Assembly (NCBI GenBank): GCA_003427395.1
Contig: BFEA01000175.1
Span: 1,091,434 to 1,114,799, forward strand
Direction: 5' to 3'
Length of the DNA stretch: 23,366 bases
Source of the DNA: Chara braunii
Lineage: Eukaryota; Streptophyta; Charophyceae; Charales; Characeae
Of the stretch, positions 9,359-18,316 are shown one piece after another (within the stretch, counting starts at the first letter, position 1; the number at the start of each line of letters is the position of its first letter). A model generated the notes under the pieces. It worked only from the letters and a program-made list of their open reading frames with translations. It was not told the origin of the DNA and did not search any database. The translations under genes and the position numbers were made by a program.

Positions 9359-9519
9359 AGGCGCCTTGTGGAGACGACGTTTGACAAAAAAAAACACAAG
9401 TCCAAGTTGCTTCCCTACCAAAGAGTCGTCAAGAAACCTTAGCTCTTCGGTGGATTCTTGAAGGCGCCTTGTGGAGACGACGTTTGACAAAAAAAAAACA
9501 CAAGTCCAAGTTGCTTCCC
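9313..9519. repeat. 103-bp tandem duplication in the chromovirus
   Basis: 'taccaaagagtcgtcaag...ttgcttccct' at 9313-9415 is repeated at 9416-9519. The copies differ at one base (cttccg/cttcgg) and by one A in an internal run (9 versus 10 A). The duplication lies between the integrase C-terminal domain and the chromodomain and disrupts the reading frame. The near identity of the copies suggests it is recent relative to the many stops in the element. Confidence 0.95.
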
Positions 9520-9799
9520 TGTGTCAGCAATCATCTGTTTCCATCTAGAAGATCTATAATTCCTCCTGCTATGGATGGTAGATATGATGCAGACAGGATA
9601 GTAGCAGCAGATTGTCTACAGGTCGGGATGCAGACGGAGACCCCCGTGGCAATATAAAGTACGCTTTGCTTATGAAGAACCTATGGAGGATCGCCGGTTC
9701 ACAAGGGATGAGTTGATAGAAACAGCCCCGCACATTGTTTCTTATTATGAGAGAGCTCGTAGAGGTGTCAACATAGTTGATCGCTGGCCTCGAAATTAG
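9520..9799 (+). pseudogene. Chromodomain at the end of the polyprotein (copy 1)
   Basis: Frame 1 reads FPSRRSIIPPAMDGRYDADRIV (about 9538-9603). After a frame change, frame 2 from 9650 reads QYKVRFAYEEPMEDRRFTRDELIETAPHIVSYYER and stops at TAG 9797. The same arrangement (PP-x-MDG, then DxxDIV, then a beta strand, KEDRWFTREEL and a helix) occurs uninterrupted on the minus strand at 13016-13264, which supports the call. Chromodomains of chromoviruses bind modified histone tails and steer integration to particular chromatin. No downstream protein is recognised. Confidence 0.85.
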
Positions 9800-10321
9800 G
9801 TCGGCGAGAGTGAAAGGCCTTTTCACGTCGGAGATCCCAAAATCGAACGTCCCCAAGTCTGAATAGGCCCAGATGGTCGAAACTGAAAGATAGTCACGTT
9901 GGGTATCCAAAAGGCAGAGGTTAAACTGAAAAGGTGCCCGATGACCAGTCAGGTCCCAAAGTCCGAAAATGCAGCAGCACTCCAAAGAAAAGTCTGGAAG
10001 GTACTGGCCCAATATTCCAAAGCAAACAGCCGAGGAGACCAATACCAGCAAGTCCAGTGCAGACCCAAGTCAAGCAGAGGCCAGCACAACCGAGGCCCAG
10101 TCCAAGTCAATAAGAAGACTGGCCTGCCTCATTTCGGACAGAATGCACATTCGTGTGAATTATTGCGAGTTGACCAAGCGCTAGGAGCCCTGCGGGGCAG
10201 CGCTATGCTGAAGAGGACAGGCGGCCATAGCCGCCGCATGGTAGAGGTAGTAGTAGAGTAAGAGTAGGAGGCTTGTGCATCCGGAGATGGGATCCTCATA
10301 ATCGCAGGGGACAATAAAGAT

Positions 10322-10323
<2 letters not shown>
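9800..10323. other. Unassigned, possible chromovirus 3' end
   Basis: No gene is recognised. The stretch directly follows the chromodomain stop and could hold the 3'UTR and LTR of copy 1, but no matching LTR is seen near 1.2-1.8 kb. Gln/Ser/Thr-rich open frames of up to 120 codons occur on the + strand (9899-10261) without a family match. AATAAA at 10313-10318, just before the microsatellite, could be a polyadenylation signal. Confidence 0.4.

Positions 10324-10408
<85 letters not shown>
10324..10408. repeat. (AG)n microsatellite, 85 bp
   Basis: An uninterrupted run of about 42 AG units. The Leu/Ser-repeat open frames on the opposite strand are products of this repeat and are not genes. Confidence 0.98.
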
Positions 10409-10411
<3 letters not shown>

Positions 10412-11304
10412 GGGAGGGGAGTTACATACCTGGTTGGTGCTGCTGGTTGAAGCGCCAAGGAGCACTGGACACATGAACTCTGGCTTGTAATATAAGATCA
10501 TTCACTGGAGACTATGAGCTGCGCTAATCCACCTTCCAGAGACTTCTGTGTGAATGTCTTGTGAAATTTTGTGGTGCTTATGCACGGTGGAGACAATATA
10601 AGCAGTTCGTTGCATTTGTCCTTAAGTCTTGAGCCAAATATTCTCTCTTCCTCGCGCCCCCCCTTCCCCCCCCCCCCCCCGATCCAAGGCCACCCAGCCA
10701 CTCTTTTCTTTCCCCTTTTTTTTTCATGGTTTCTCCCCCCTTATGCAAAGGAAGGGGGCGATTGGTTGAATAGTCGAATTTTGTTGAAGTTGTTCCATGG
10801 ATTTCCATTGTTTCCACCCAAAATTAAAAAAGTTTTGGCATGTGCGAAAATGAACGAAAGTCCAAGCATTTTGCAAGTAGATGCGCCTTCCTTCTACTTC
10901 CCCCACCCCCATCGAGTAAGAGCGCTGTCTAAGGCGAACACTCCCCCACACACCACACACACTCTTTCTCACACCCAACATACTCCCTGACCACCATCGA
11001 TTAGGGTGCGGGGGAACATGCATCCCCTTGATCGTGAGATGCAGGTATGCTCGCAGGGGTCCCCTGTAAGGGCTTAGGAGTAGTGCTAGGTACGTAGTGG
11101 AAAGGTGACTTTCCGAGAAGTATATAACTTAGTTTATAAAATAAAAAAGGGGAAAAGACAGAAAAAAAAAGAAACATCAAGCTGCAATCCTGCAATGGCG
11201 CCCCCCCCTCCTTCTTCCCAAGAAAAAGAAGAAGGAAAAAAAGAGTGTAACAAGTAAAAACACTGAAAAAGCGTGTCAGAATAAGCACTCCTTTTTCGGG
11301 CCAC
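10409..11304. other. No gene recognised; low-complexity tracts; likely holds NADK3 3'UTR
   Basis: This stretch contains a poly-C run (about 10658-10680), CT- and CA-rich tracts (10700-10985) and A-rich purine tracts (11130-11250). Nothing matches a known protein in either strand. The end nearest 11304 lies directly downstream of the NADK3 stop codon on the minus strand and is presumably its 3' untranslated region; a canonical AATAAA on the minus strand was not found in the first 250 nt. Confidence 0.5.
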
Positions 11305-11701
11305 TCATTTTTTGGAAATCAATTTAGTTCCGGGGTATAACTGCAAAACAGGTGCTTTGGATGTGATTTCTATGGAAGATCCAATCTGCAATTCTCTTGA
11401 CAGATGTGACCCGTCCGCAAAAATCCTCCCTTGTCTAGAACCCCATTTGACTTTCATGACTTCATCATCTAAGATAAGACCATGAAGATAGTTTTTGTGT
11501 CGAGGGTGGGGTTGGAGGGGTTCGCGAAGCATATACTGAAGATTCTTCGAGAGGAAAGGCATTCGAAACCCCCCTGCGGACCGGGTCGCCGCTGTTGATC
11601 CCACAGCTGTGCATACACGAAGACCGCTCGATCTGCTGTGGATTGACGGACTCACTAAAACTCCATCTTCTCCTTCTTTCAGTCCTTTGACCTTCTGGAT
11701 G
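11305..11701 (-). CDS. NADK3: NADH kinase (NADK3 type), last coding exon
   Basis: The minus strand encodes IHSRSSGLRVCTAVGSTAA, SAGGFRMPFLSKNLQYMLREP and, near the end, GRIFADGSH...LQIGSSIEITSKAPVLQLYPG before a TGA at 11305. The SSGLR-CTA-GSTAA block and the MREP and DG...GD/SxIEISS-DAPVL pattern are those of the C-terminal third of plant NADK3 (cytosolic/peroxisomal NADH kinase, which phosphorylates NADH to NADPH using ATP). GSTAA is part of the substrate-binding loop. The exon most likely starts at 11701 after 'ttctgcag' (alternatively at 11694), giving phase 2. No upstream exon was found as far as the TE cluster, so the rest of the gene is either beyond the window or lost. The exon itself has no stop or frameshift. 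It is the only host gene seen. Confidence 0.78.
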
Positions 11702-12105
11702 CTGCAGAACACACCGCACCCAGCGACACCAGCACCACAAAACCCCAGAGGTAGGTAAGACAAACGTACAGAAGTTACAAAAAACCTCAATGACATGTGA
11801 AACTTATCATACACTCTCCTATCATAGATACACTTCTAATCATTCTTTGTAAATTGTCTCTTCATCAGTGCAAAAGAAAAAAAAAGGTTCTTTCTAAATC
11901 TGTCCCTCCGCCTTCTGGGTGCTGCAGAACACACCGCCGCAGTGACACCAGCAGCTCATAACCCCGGCGATTGGTAAAAGTTACTAAAAACAGATATACA
12001 TAAGTCACGAAGTACTTCTATGAAATGGGAAGCTCACCATACACTTTCCAATCATACATACACCTTTCAGTTTTTAAGTTTTAATCATTGTGCAAGGAAA
12101 ATGAG
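11691..12105. repeat. Duplicated intron block that includes the splice acceptor
   Basis: About 190 bp starting at 11691 (ccttctggatgctgcagaac) recurs at 11911 (ccttctgggtgctgcagaac), an offset of 220 bp. Shared words continue through 'acaccagca', 'accccag/accccgg', 'catacact-tcc-atcata' and 'atacac' to about 11880 and 12105. The copies are clearly diverged. The first copy spans the presumed NADK3 3' splice site, so the second gives an extra acceptor-like 'ttctgcag' about 220 nt upstream in the intron. In the second copy the exon-like continuation soon meets an in-frame stop. Confidence 0.85.
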
Positions 12106-13015
12106 CAATAGCGAAATGAAAGAATTCCAGATTGCAAAATCACAATGAAAGCCAGATAGTCGAAAGCTGTCCAGAAAGCAGAAATGCACTGATATCACAC
12201 CAAAGGAGGACCAAAACAGCGATCTCAATTGTCAATGAAAGCATACTGTCGCCACCACCAACAATGTCTTTGAAGCTCTACCTCCTACTTAGCGCTCAGT
12301 GCCCAGACTACTATCACACAGTTACTATGCTAGCCTATCCTAATGACGAAGCAACCAGTTGACGTCAGCAGCAGCAACCCAAGTACACGCCGATGTTGAC
12401 TTCCGCCAAGACCAGGTACATACTCTCACATCATATCCCTCATCTCTCTCTCCCTTGCTCACCCTCGTCTTCTTCTCCCACGTCTCCACTTCTACCTGAA
12501 GACCACCACCTTACCCGGCTGACCTCCAAGCCTAGCCTGGCTATGAGGGCTGGCTATGGCGCTGCCTCTCTGCAGCGCATTTCTCCTCCAGATGCCCGCG
12601 TTCGCCCAACTTCAAGCACCTCCGCTAGCGCACAGCCAGCAGCCGTGAGCGCTCTCCAGCAGCGCTGCCGAACGCACTACCAAGTGCCTGAATGCCCTGC
12701 CCGCCGCCTTCCCCTTTCCTAAATGGAAAGCGGGCAGGCTCACTTCCTGTCTGGCCTGGGGCGCACATGTTTCCCGTAGCTTCCGATTGGGCCAAAGTGT
12801 CTACGCCCAGGCCCATTCAGACAGTGGCCTGGGACCGAATTGATTGAGCATGTCCAACCACCCAGGCACAATCGTGCGGTATCGTGCGGTGTTACCTCGG
12901 TTTCCTGCCTTCACTCAGGGCGGGCACGTGCTTGCTGCAGGGGCCTTGTGCAGGTATGCCAAGAGGTAAAATCCTCGCACTCCCTCCTCCTTTACTTCGA
13001 TAGTCCTCTGAGAAG
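12106..13015. other. No gene recognised
   Basis: Both strands were read for further NADK3 exons and for retrotransposon domains, without success. The middle part (12390-12720) is C/T-rich and gives Ser/Pro-rich frames without a family match. A 10-bp word 'atcgtgcggt' is tandemly repeated near 12881-12900. The part next to 13015 could be the 3' flank of the minus-strand chromodomain fragment. Confidence 0.45.
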
Positions 13016-13305
13016 TCATCCATCTGCAAACTGCTTCCCTTTCATTCTTCTTTCATATCCTGAAATAACTTGTGGTGCAGTCTTCATCAACTCTTCTCTT
13101 GTGAACCACCGATCTTCCTTCAGATCAACATGATCTCTGAACCGCACTCCATACTGCATCTGCGGGTTTAGAGGGTGTCCCCTGCCTGGAGGTTTGGGCA
13201 CAGGCATCAGCTTGTGTTCAACAATGTCATCAATGTCCACGTGTCCGTCCATGGTTGGGGGCATCTTCGTGAAGGAAACTTGTCAATTTCAGCAAAAGGA
13301 GCCAG
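13016..13305 (-). pseudogene. Chromovirus fragment: integrase tail and chromodomain
   Basis: On the minus strand, LAPFAEIDKFPSRR (about 13305-13264) is followed, after a 1-nt frame change, by MPPTMDGHVDIDDIVEHKL, a Pro/Gly-rich loop (PVPKPPGRGHP), QYGVRFRDHVDLKEDRWFTREEL and a helix ending in GYERRMKG. This is the integrase-to-chromodomain junction of the same lineage as copy 1 (9520-9799), but on the opposite strand from copies 1 and 2, so it is a third copy. The chromodomain stretch is open for 82 codons to 13016. The remainder of the polyprotein is not found upstream (13306-13590), so this is an isolated 3' fragment. Confidence 0.85.
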
Positions 13306-13590
13306 TGAAGAAACGGAAACCTTTTTAATCCTAGCTTATTCAGGAATAAAAATTCTGGTCGGCGATCACGCCAGTTTTCACAATCATCAAAAGGAAAAAG
13401 AGATCACGCGCACCTTCAGTCTGCGCGCCCACTCACTCCCTACTCTAGTCAACCATCCTATCAACGTAAACCACAGACTCCGCCGCGCCTCGCACGGTAT
13501 ACTTAAACTATAAATCAAACTGATTTTCTGTTGCTTGCAAAAAAACAGGGCGGATACCCTTGTAAGGGTATTCACACCGACAACGTAGCT
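13306..13590. other. No gene recognised
   Basis: A 285-bp stretch between the minus-strand chromodomain fragment and chromovirus copy 2. Reading both strands gave no protein family. It probably contains the junction between the two elements, but no terminal repeat is visible. Confidence 0.4.
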
Positions 13591-13591
13591 A

Positions 13592-14290
13592 CATTAGCCG
13601 ACGAGGACTGCAGAAGATGCATCTTGGCATGAAGGTGAAGAAGTTGGATGAGCGGGTTGTGAGTAGTCTGGCCGACAATTGCGAAATGAGAGTTCAAGGC
13701 TATGTCAAGGGGGTGAAGCCATGCTTCCGGTTGGCGAGGGGGAGTAAGGTAGAGAAAGTTTTGCACTCGCTGACCCTTTTAGTGGAGGACAGCCTCCCGT
13801 TTGACTTAATTTTAGGGACGGATTGGGGGAACGCCGCGTAAGCCGGGGTAAAGATGGGCGAGCACGAGTGTTGGTTGCCCAGCCCCGAAGGTGGCAAGAA
13901 GAAGATGCGGCTATTCTACGAGTCCGATGTAGAGTCCAGTTTGTCTGTTTGCTGCATGAGTGCCCCCACGTTCGCTAGGCACTTGGCCAAGAGCGACCTG
14001 ATTGACCAAGTATTTGTAGTCTACGTTCGCTAGGCACTTGGTCAAGAGCGACCTAATTGACCAAGTATTTGTAGCCTATAATAAACTGGTCAATGAGAGC
14101 AAGGAGGAGGGGGAGGAGATACCCCCCCCCAAGTGCAGAAAATGTTAGAAGAGTTCGCTGATTTAGGAAAGGCCCCGACTGGCGTAGCAGAAAGGGAAAT
14201 TAAGCACCGGATTGACATAGAGCCCAATCGCAAAACTCCCAAGGGCCCCATCTACCGAATGTCTCCCTAGGAACTCGATGAGTTGTGCAA
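13592..14290 (+). pseudogene. Protease C-terminal part to RT entry (copy 2)
   Basis: Frame 3 (13617-13841) reads MHLGMKVKKLDERVVSSLADN and LLVEDSLPFDLILGTDWGN, equivalent to 2511-2740 in copy 1; here the second motif keeps the canonical LGTDW. The catalytic DSG is absent because the element starts after it. Further on come a 55-bp tandem duplication (13968-14077), a C9 run near 14122 and KGPIYRMS near 14260, the RT entry. A stop (TAA at 13839) and frame changes break the reading. Confidence 0.85.
13968..14077. repeat. 55-bp tandem duplication in copy 2
   Basis: 'acgttcgctaggcacttgg...ccaagtatttgtag' at 13968-14022 is repeated at 14023-14077 with three transitions. It encodes the linker between protease and RT (FARHLAKSDLIDQVFV). 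Copy 1 has this segment once (2860-2918), so the duplication is specific to copy 2. A 55-bp step also shifts the frame. Confidence 0.95.
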
Positions 14291-14663
14291 GCAGCTAGAT
14301 GAGTTGATAGAGAAGAGGTGGATTAAGCCAGCATCTGCGTTTGATTATAGACAAGCTGCATACAACTAAGTTCAAACTGAACCCAAGGAAGCACCAAGTT
14401 TTGTACCCAGGGCACATGTTAGATGGAGATGGAGTCCGACCGAAAGACGCGAAGATAGCAGGAGTTAGAGACTGGCCAACACTACACACGTTGACAGAAC
14501 TGCGGTCTTTTTTGGGATTGGCCAACTACTACCGAAAGTTCGTACAAAACTTTATCATGATCGCAGCACCGCTACGTAGACCGTTGAGGAAGGGACAAAG
14601 ACTGTACCTCAACCTTCAAGAAGTTGAAGAAATTGCTGATCGAGTATCCGAGACCCATCACTC
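14291..14663 (+). pseudogene. RT remnant with catalytic core deleted (copy 2)
   Basis: LDELIEKRWIKPAS (to about 14335) is followed directly by LHTTKFKLNPRKHQVLYPGHML, DGVRPKDAKIAGVRDWPTLHTLTELRSFLGLANYYRKFVQNF. In an intact gypsy RT about 130 residues, including the Asp of DLKSG and the YxDD box, lie between these segments, so they have been removed. The remaining part is the RT thumb and connection. The segment supplies the empty-site reference for the MITE in copy 1. Confidence 0.9.
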
Positions 14664-15243
14664 CCATTCATCGTCACGATCGATGCAAGCCAATATGGAA
14701 TTGGCGTTGTACACCAACAGAACGATGGAGAGGGATATAGGCCCATAGAGTTCATGTCTTGTAGACTGCCTAGTAAGAAGGTCGCCGCCTCGACATTTGA
14801 GCGTGAGTTGTTTGCACTTAGGGAGGCACTAAGTCACTGACGACACTACCTCCTAGGAAGACATTTTAAGGCCCATTCAGATCATAAGACCCTGCGATGG
14901 CTGAAAAACCAGGCCTGGATGACACCTAAGTTGGTCTGGGGAGATTGATCAGTTCGACTTAGAGACGAAACCGATCAAGGGTCAATGTCGTCGCTGATGC
15001 GCTGAGTAGACGAGCAAATGTTTTCAGTGCTATAGTGACTTATCTCGACACTTGCACCGAACTGCAGCAGAAGATTTGAGCTCCGTACAATGATGATCCC
15101 GTCTACAGTGAGATGATTAAGAAGGTGCACACTGCACCTCACGAGGTCCCGGACTATGAGATGACCGATAGGCTATTGTTTGAAAAGACTGATAAATTTG
15201 AAAGGTTGTGCGTTCCTAATAAGGAAGAAGTCCGAAGTCCGCA
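14664..15243 (+). pseudogene. RNase H and integrase start (copy 2)
   Basis: Frame 3 from 14664 reads PFIVTIDASQYGIGVVHQQNDGEGYRPIEFMSCRLP and ASTFERELFALREALSH, then a TGA where copy 1 has TGG (Trp), then RHYLLGRHFKAHSDHKTLRWLKNQ. The catalytic Asp (IDAS) and Glu (FERELFAL) of RNase H are kept. After indels near 14930, VVADALSRRAN and APHEVPDYEMTDRLLFEK lead into the integrase N-terminus, which ends at KEEVRS where the LINE begins. Inactive as read. Confidence 0.88.
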
Positions 15244-15479
15244 CTCCAAAGTCCACTCGCCGATCTGAGACTGCAGATACAGATCCAGCGGAACCGTCCC
15301 TACCCCAACGACGAACTTGACCGGTACCCATCACGATCCCCTGCACTTCCCCAAGCCGATTCCATTCAATCTCTCACACTTCCCCAACTAAATCACATTC
15401 GACCCCTCGCCTCTCCCCAATCCACTCCCACCCGATCTATCGCACGTCCCTATCCCGATCCCACCTGATCTCTCACACG
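15244..15479 (+). promoter_or_regulatory. LINE 5' leader
   Basis: A C/T-rich leader with repeated 'ccgat-c', 'tctcacac' and 'ttccccaa' words precedes the first ATG at 15480. LINE 5' leaders usually carry an internal promoter; none can be pinpointed here. No open frame of note is present. Confidence 0.5.
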
Positions 15480-18252
15480 ATGGCTGCTCCCACTCATTCA
15501 ATAGGCACAGTCAACCTGAACACCGCAGAAAAAGTTGTTAGTGTGATCGATAATGAGGCACTTAAATTTCTGATAGACAAGACAAAAGTTCACGGAATAC
15601 AGACAACAGAGACTCAAAAAGTTGAAGGCAAAGAAGAAGAAGTCATTATCTGGAAGTACCCCGAAGAAAAGGTCGCAGAATTGGACGATCTGCACGAGAA
15701 GCACGGCGTTGTTTTCAACTTCGCCCGCAATGGTGCAGATCTTCAACCAGCAGAGAAGAGGAAGTGGGTCATAGAAACAATCAGAAAAGAGCTGAAAATA
15801 AAGCAGTCAGGAGAAAAATCTGGGTAGAAACAACATAATGGCCTTATTCATCCAAGAGGATCACGCGAAGGCTGCGGCCAATATGCAATCCAGAAACTGC
15901 AATGGATCTGTATGCACAATCAACAAATGGAAGAAACTGCCTGCCCAGCGACAGAACCCGGGATTTGCAGTGTCCTATAAACAGACTCTGCTAAAGGAAA
16001 ACTTTTGGGTGCAGTTTGACAACATCCAACCGGGATTCCACGGACTGTTAGTGGATAGGCTGGAAAGGCAATACACAGCGAACATGATCCTTAAATGGAT
16101 CCTGCCAACACCCGATTTCTTGGCCCCGCATTGCGGGACTATGACAGCTGGATTGGAAGTCAAAACTGACAACCCCCCAGTATTCCCTCATACATAGAAA
16201 CTGCAAATTGAAAACAGAATCGTGGAGATCAAGGTGTCAACCAAGACCTCCCTGATCTGTTTCCGATGCAGGGAACGGGGACACATGGGTTCAGACCCCA
16301 ACTGCCCAAAATTCCCGAAGCAGCCAAAAGAGCGCAAACTTCTCCCAAATATGTTGGTCGAAGTGGAGGATGCCCCGGGAATATGGTTCATCGCTGACAA
16401 TGCCTATGACGGTTGGGTCTTTGACGACAACCTTGACAAACCAGACTGGGTGTGGCACTACGCAGATTTCGGACCATTGGTTAAAAAGCCGAATATTTTC
16501 CCCCCTGCAGACAACAGATGGCAAAAAAAAGCAACGGGGAAAGTGACAGGCAATCCTGCAAAGATCACCACTGACCCCTTAATAGACTCTCGGGTGATCA
16601 GGGAAGAGAAGGACTAGGAAGATCTGCTATGCGATTTGGATGCCGTCAGAGAACAGGCAGTTTCAGAATTCAACAAGTAAGCAACTAACTTTCGGAGCAT
16701 GCTTAAGAACATGGAACAGTCTGCACTCAGATCTAAAGAAGGACCACAGACAGACAACAAACAAACGCTGGACAAGGAAAAAGGACAGGATCCGACGGAG
16801 GGGGGGCTCAAGAAGAAGAGGGCAGTGGAAGCAGAAGGAGGAGAAGGTTTGAAAAGCACCCCCGCAGATCAGAACAGCGAAGGAAAGTCCGGGGTGGTTC
16901 AAGAGATCGTTCAGGAAACTGAAACAGTCAAGGTAACAAAGGGCAGCAACTCAGACACAACAAGCTCATTTGAGGACAGCGAGAGTGGATCTGTACGCTC
17001 GCTGCAATGGCTCAGAGAATACGTGGAGAAGGTGAAAAGGGAAAGAGAACACGCCTTTGATGTTCGGGTAGCATGTCTGAAACACTCAGAGAAGTCGCAG
17101 AGGATGGGGAAAAAAAGCCTGACGGGTGGAATAGGAAGCTCCAATAACCAGTTTGAGGCCCTTAGAAAGGTCAAAGCCGAAGAACTGTCTGAATACACAG
17201 CGTTCAGATATGCAGAAAAGAAGAGGGTTAAAGAGCAAGGACTGCAAGACAAAGACAAAACCTCCCCCAACTCCAAGGATGAATTTCAGGATCTGCGCCC
17301 AAAAAAGTGGAAATCAGGTAAGAATCAGAAGAAGAAGGGAACTGACGCTGGAATGGGGGAATCAGAAAGGGAATCAAAACGAACCTTGCTGGAAAAAGAA
17401 GCAGTTGTGGTACTGGCTCAAACAGACAAACTAAGAAAGCTGAATGAAGAATATGCCGCCGAGTTCACGAACATCACGCATATAGCCAATGGGGAGGCGC
17501 CATTAGTGGTGGAAACTGCCAAATCATCACGACTAACGCTGATGAATATCCGGCCACTGATTGCAGCAAGGTATCTGGAAAAGGTGGGAGAGTGGCAGAT
17601 TACAACGGACGTATCCTTTCAGATACCAACTTTCAAAGAAGGCCAAAACATAGCGGATATCCTCAGGAAGAAAGTGACGACGGAGTCCCCTCTGTGAGTT
17701 TTTGACTCGGTCCCAGATGAAATAGAGACAGAAGATAACTCCCTCAGAACAGAAAAGGAGGTGGGCTCTGAACAAAGAAGACATTCACCACAAGCCTTTT
17801 CACCACTGATTGTCAAACTACTGGAATCCGCACAACTGCGATCAGGTATGAGATGGAGACCTTGGCATACAATCACAGCAGTACCCTATAGTGTTCTTTC
17901 AGGATTGAGCCTGCCGGCAGAATTGACAGCGGTTTCGGTTGCCCTCTTGGTCGACACAGGGATGCTAGATGAGGATGGGGACCAGGACTCTAGAGCATAT
18001 CCCAATGATTGGGAAAGATTCTATAGGAGTGACGTGTCAGACAATGAATCTCTGGGATGGCAGACCGACGATGACAAGAACGAGGATGAAGAGAACCACG
18101 GACACAATGAAAGTAGTAAGGACAGCGAGGGACTGTTCAAGATGGGGGAGACAGGAGGATCCTCGCAGGCCGGATCGGAAGGCGACAGGGAGGGACCGAA
18201 CCTGGGAGATCACCCAATGGGACTGGACACGGAAGGAATCACCCCTTCATAG
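15480..18252 (+). pseudogene. LINE ORF1 protein (RNA-binding), very long, with stops
   Basis: ATG 15480 opens frame 3 for 115 codons. A frame change in the overlap 15802-15827 (near an A5 run) moves to frame 1, which then runs to TAG 18250, broken only by stops at 16195, 16615, 16678 and 17695. It contains a conserved-looking segment (NFWVQFDNIQPGFHGLLVDRL) and, at 16258-16305, CFRCRERGHMGSDPNC, a zinc knuckle with CX2CX4HX6C spacing. The remaining ~640 codons are highly charged (Lys/Glu-rich, likely helical) and then acidic (Asp/Glu-rich before the end). ORF1 proteins of plant LINEs bind element RNA with ORF2. At ~920 codons it is far longer than usual. The stops could be decay or sequence error. 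Confidence 0.8.
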
Positions 18253-18316
18253 ACTAGAGTACCGCTTCTCTTGACAATTGCCGATCCGAAATGAACAGGT
18301 AGATGGAAGAGTTTAG

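Larger units (their letters stand above)
1786..9799 (+). mobile_element. Ty3/gypsy chromovirus copy 1, decayed and interrupted
   Basis: The order Gag CCHC knuckle, aspartic protease, RT, RNase H, integrase (HHCC, catalytic core, GPW/F-type tail) and chromodomain is that of a Ty3/gypsy chromovirus. All pieces are on the + strand. The element is split by a LINE on the other strand (about 3547-7392) and by a 200-bp MITE (7503-7702), and it contains numerous stops and frameshifts. The 5' part of Gag is missing or unrecognisable and no LTRs were found, so the outer ends are only the limits of recognisable protein. Alignment by eye to copy 2 (13590-15240) fixes several of the breakpoints. The element is non-autonomous as read. 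Confidence 0.85.
13590..15243 (+). mobile_element. Ty3/gypsy chromovirus copy 2, truncated and deleted
   Basis: The pieces occur in order on the + strand: protease from just after the active site, RT entry, RT/RNase H connection, RNase H and the N-terminal part of integrase. The left end is lost inside the protease (first clear homology 'tacattagccgacg', about 13590). The RT catalytic core is deleted near 14335, and the right side is cut at about 15240 by the LINE. Nucleotide words shared with copy 1 are frequent but diverged, so the two are separate insertions or old relatives. Any remaining integrase and chromodomain should lie to the right of the window, beyond the LINE. Confidence 0.85.

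Noticed and set aside
1224-10323. LTR pair flanking chromovirus copy 1
   Set aside because: No repeated terminal sequence was found on the two sides by eye; ends are given only as the limits of recognisable protein.
10129-10501. Leu/Ser-repeat open frames on the minus strand
   Set aside because: Direct translation of the (AG)n microsatellite.
12132-12816. Open frames of 60-110 codons between the NADK3 intron and the chromodomain fragment
   Set aside because: Ser/Pro/Arg-rich, no family match, no supporting splice or start context; I also looked here for NADK3 exons and found none.
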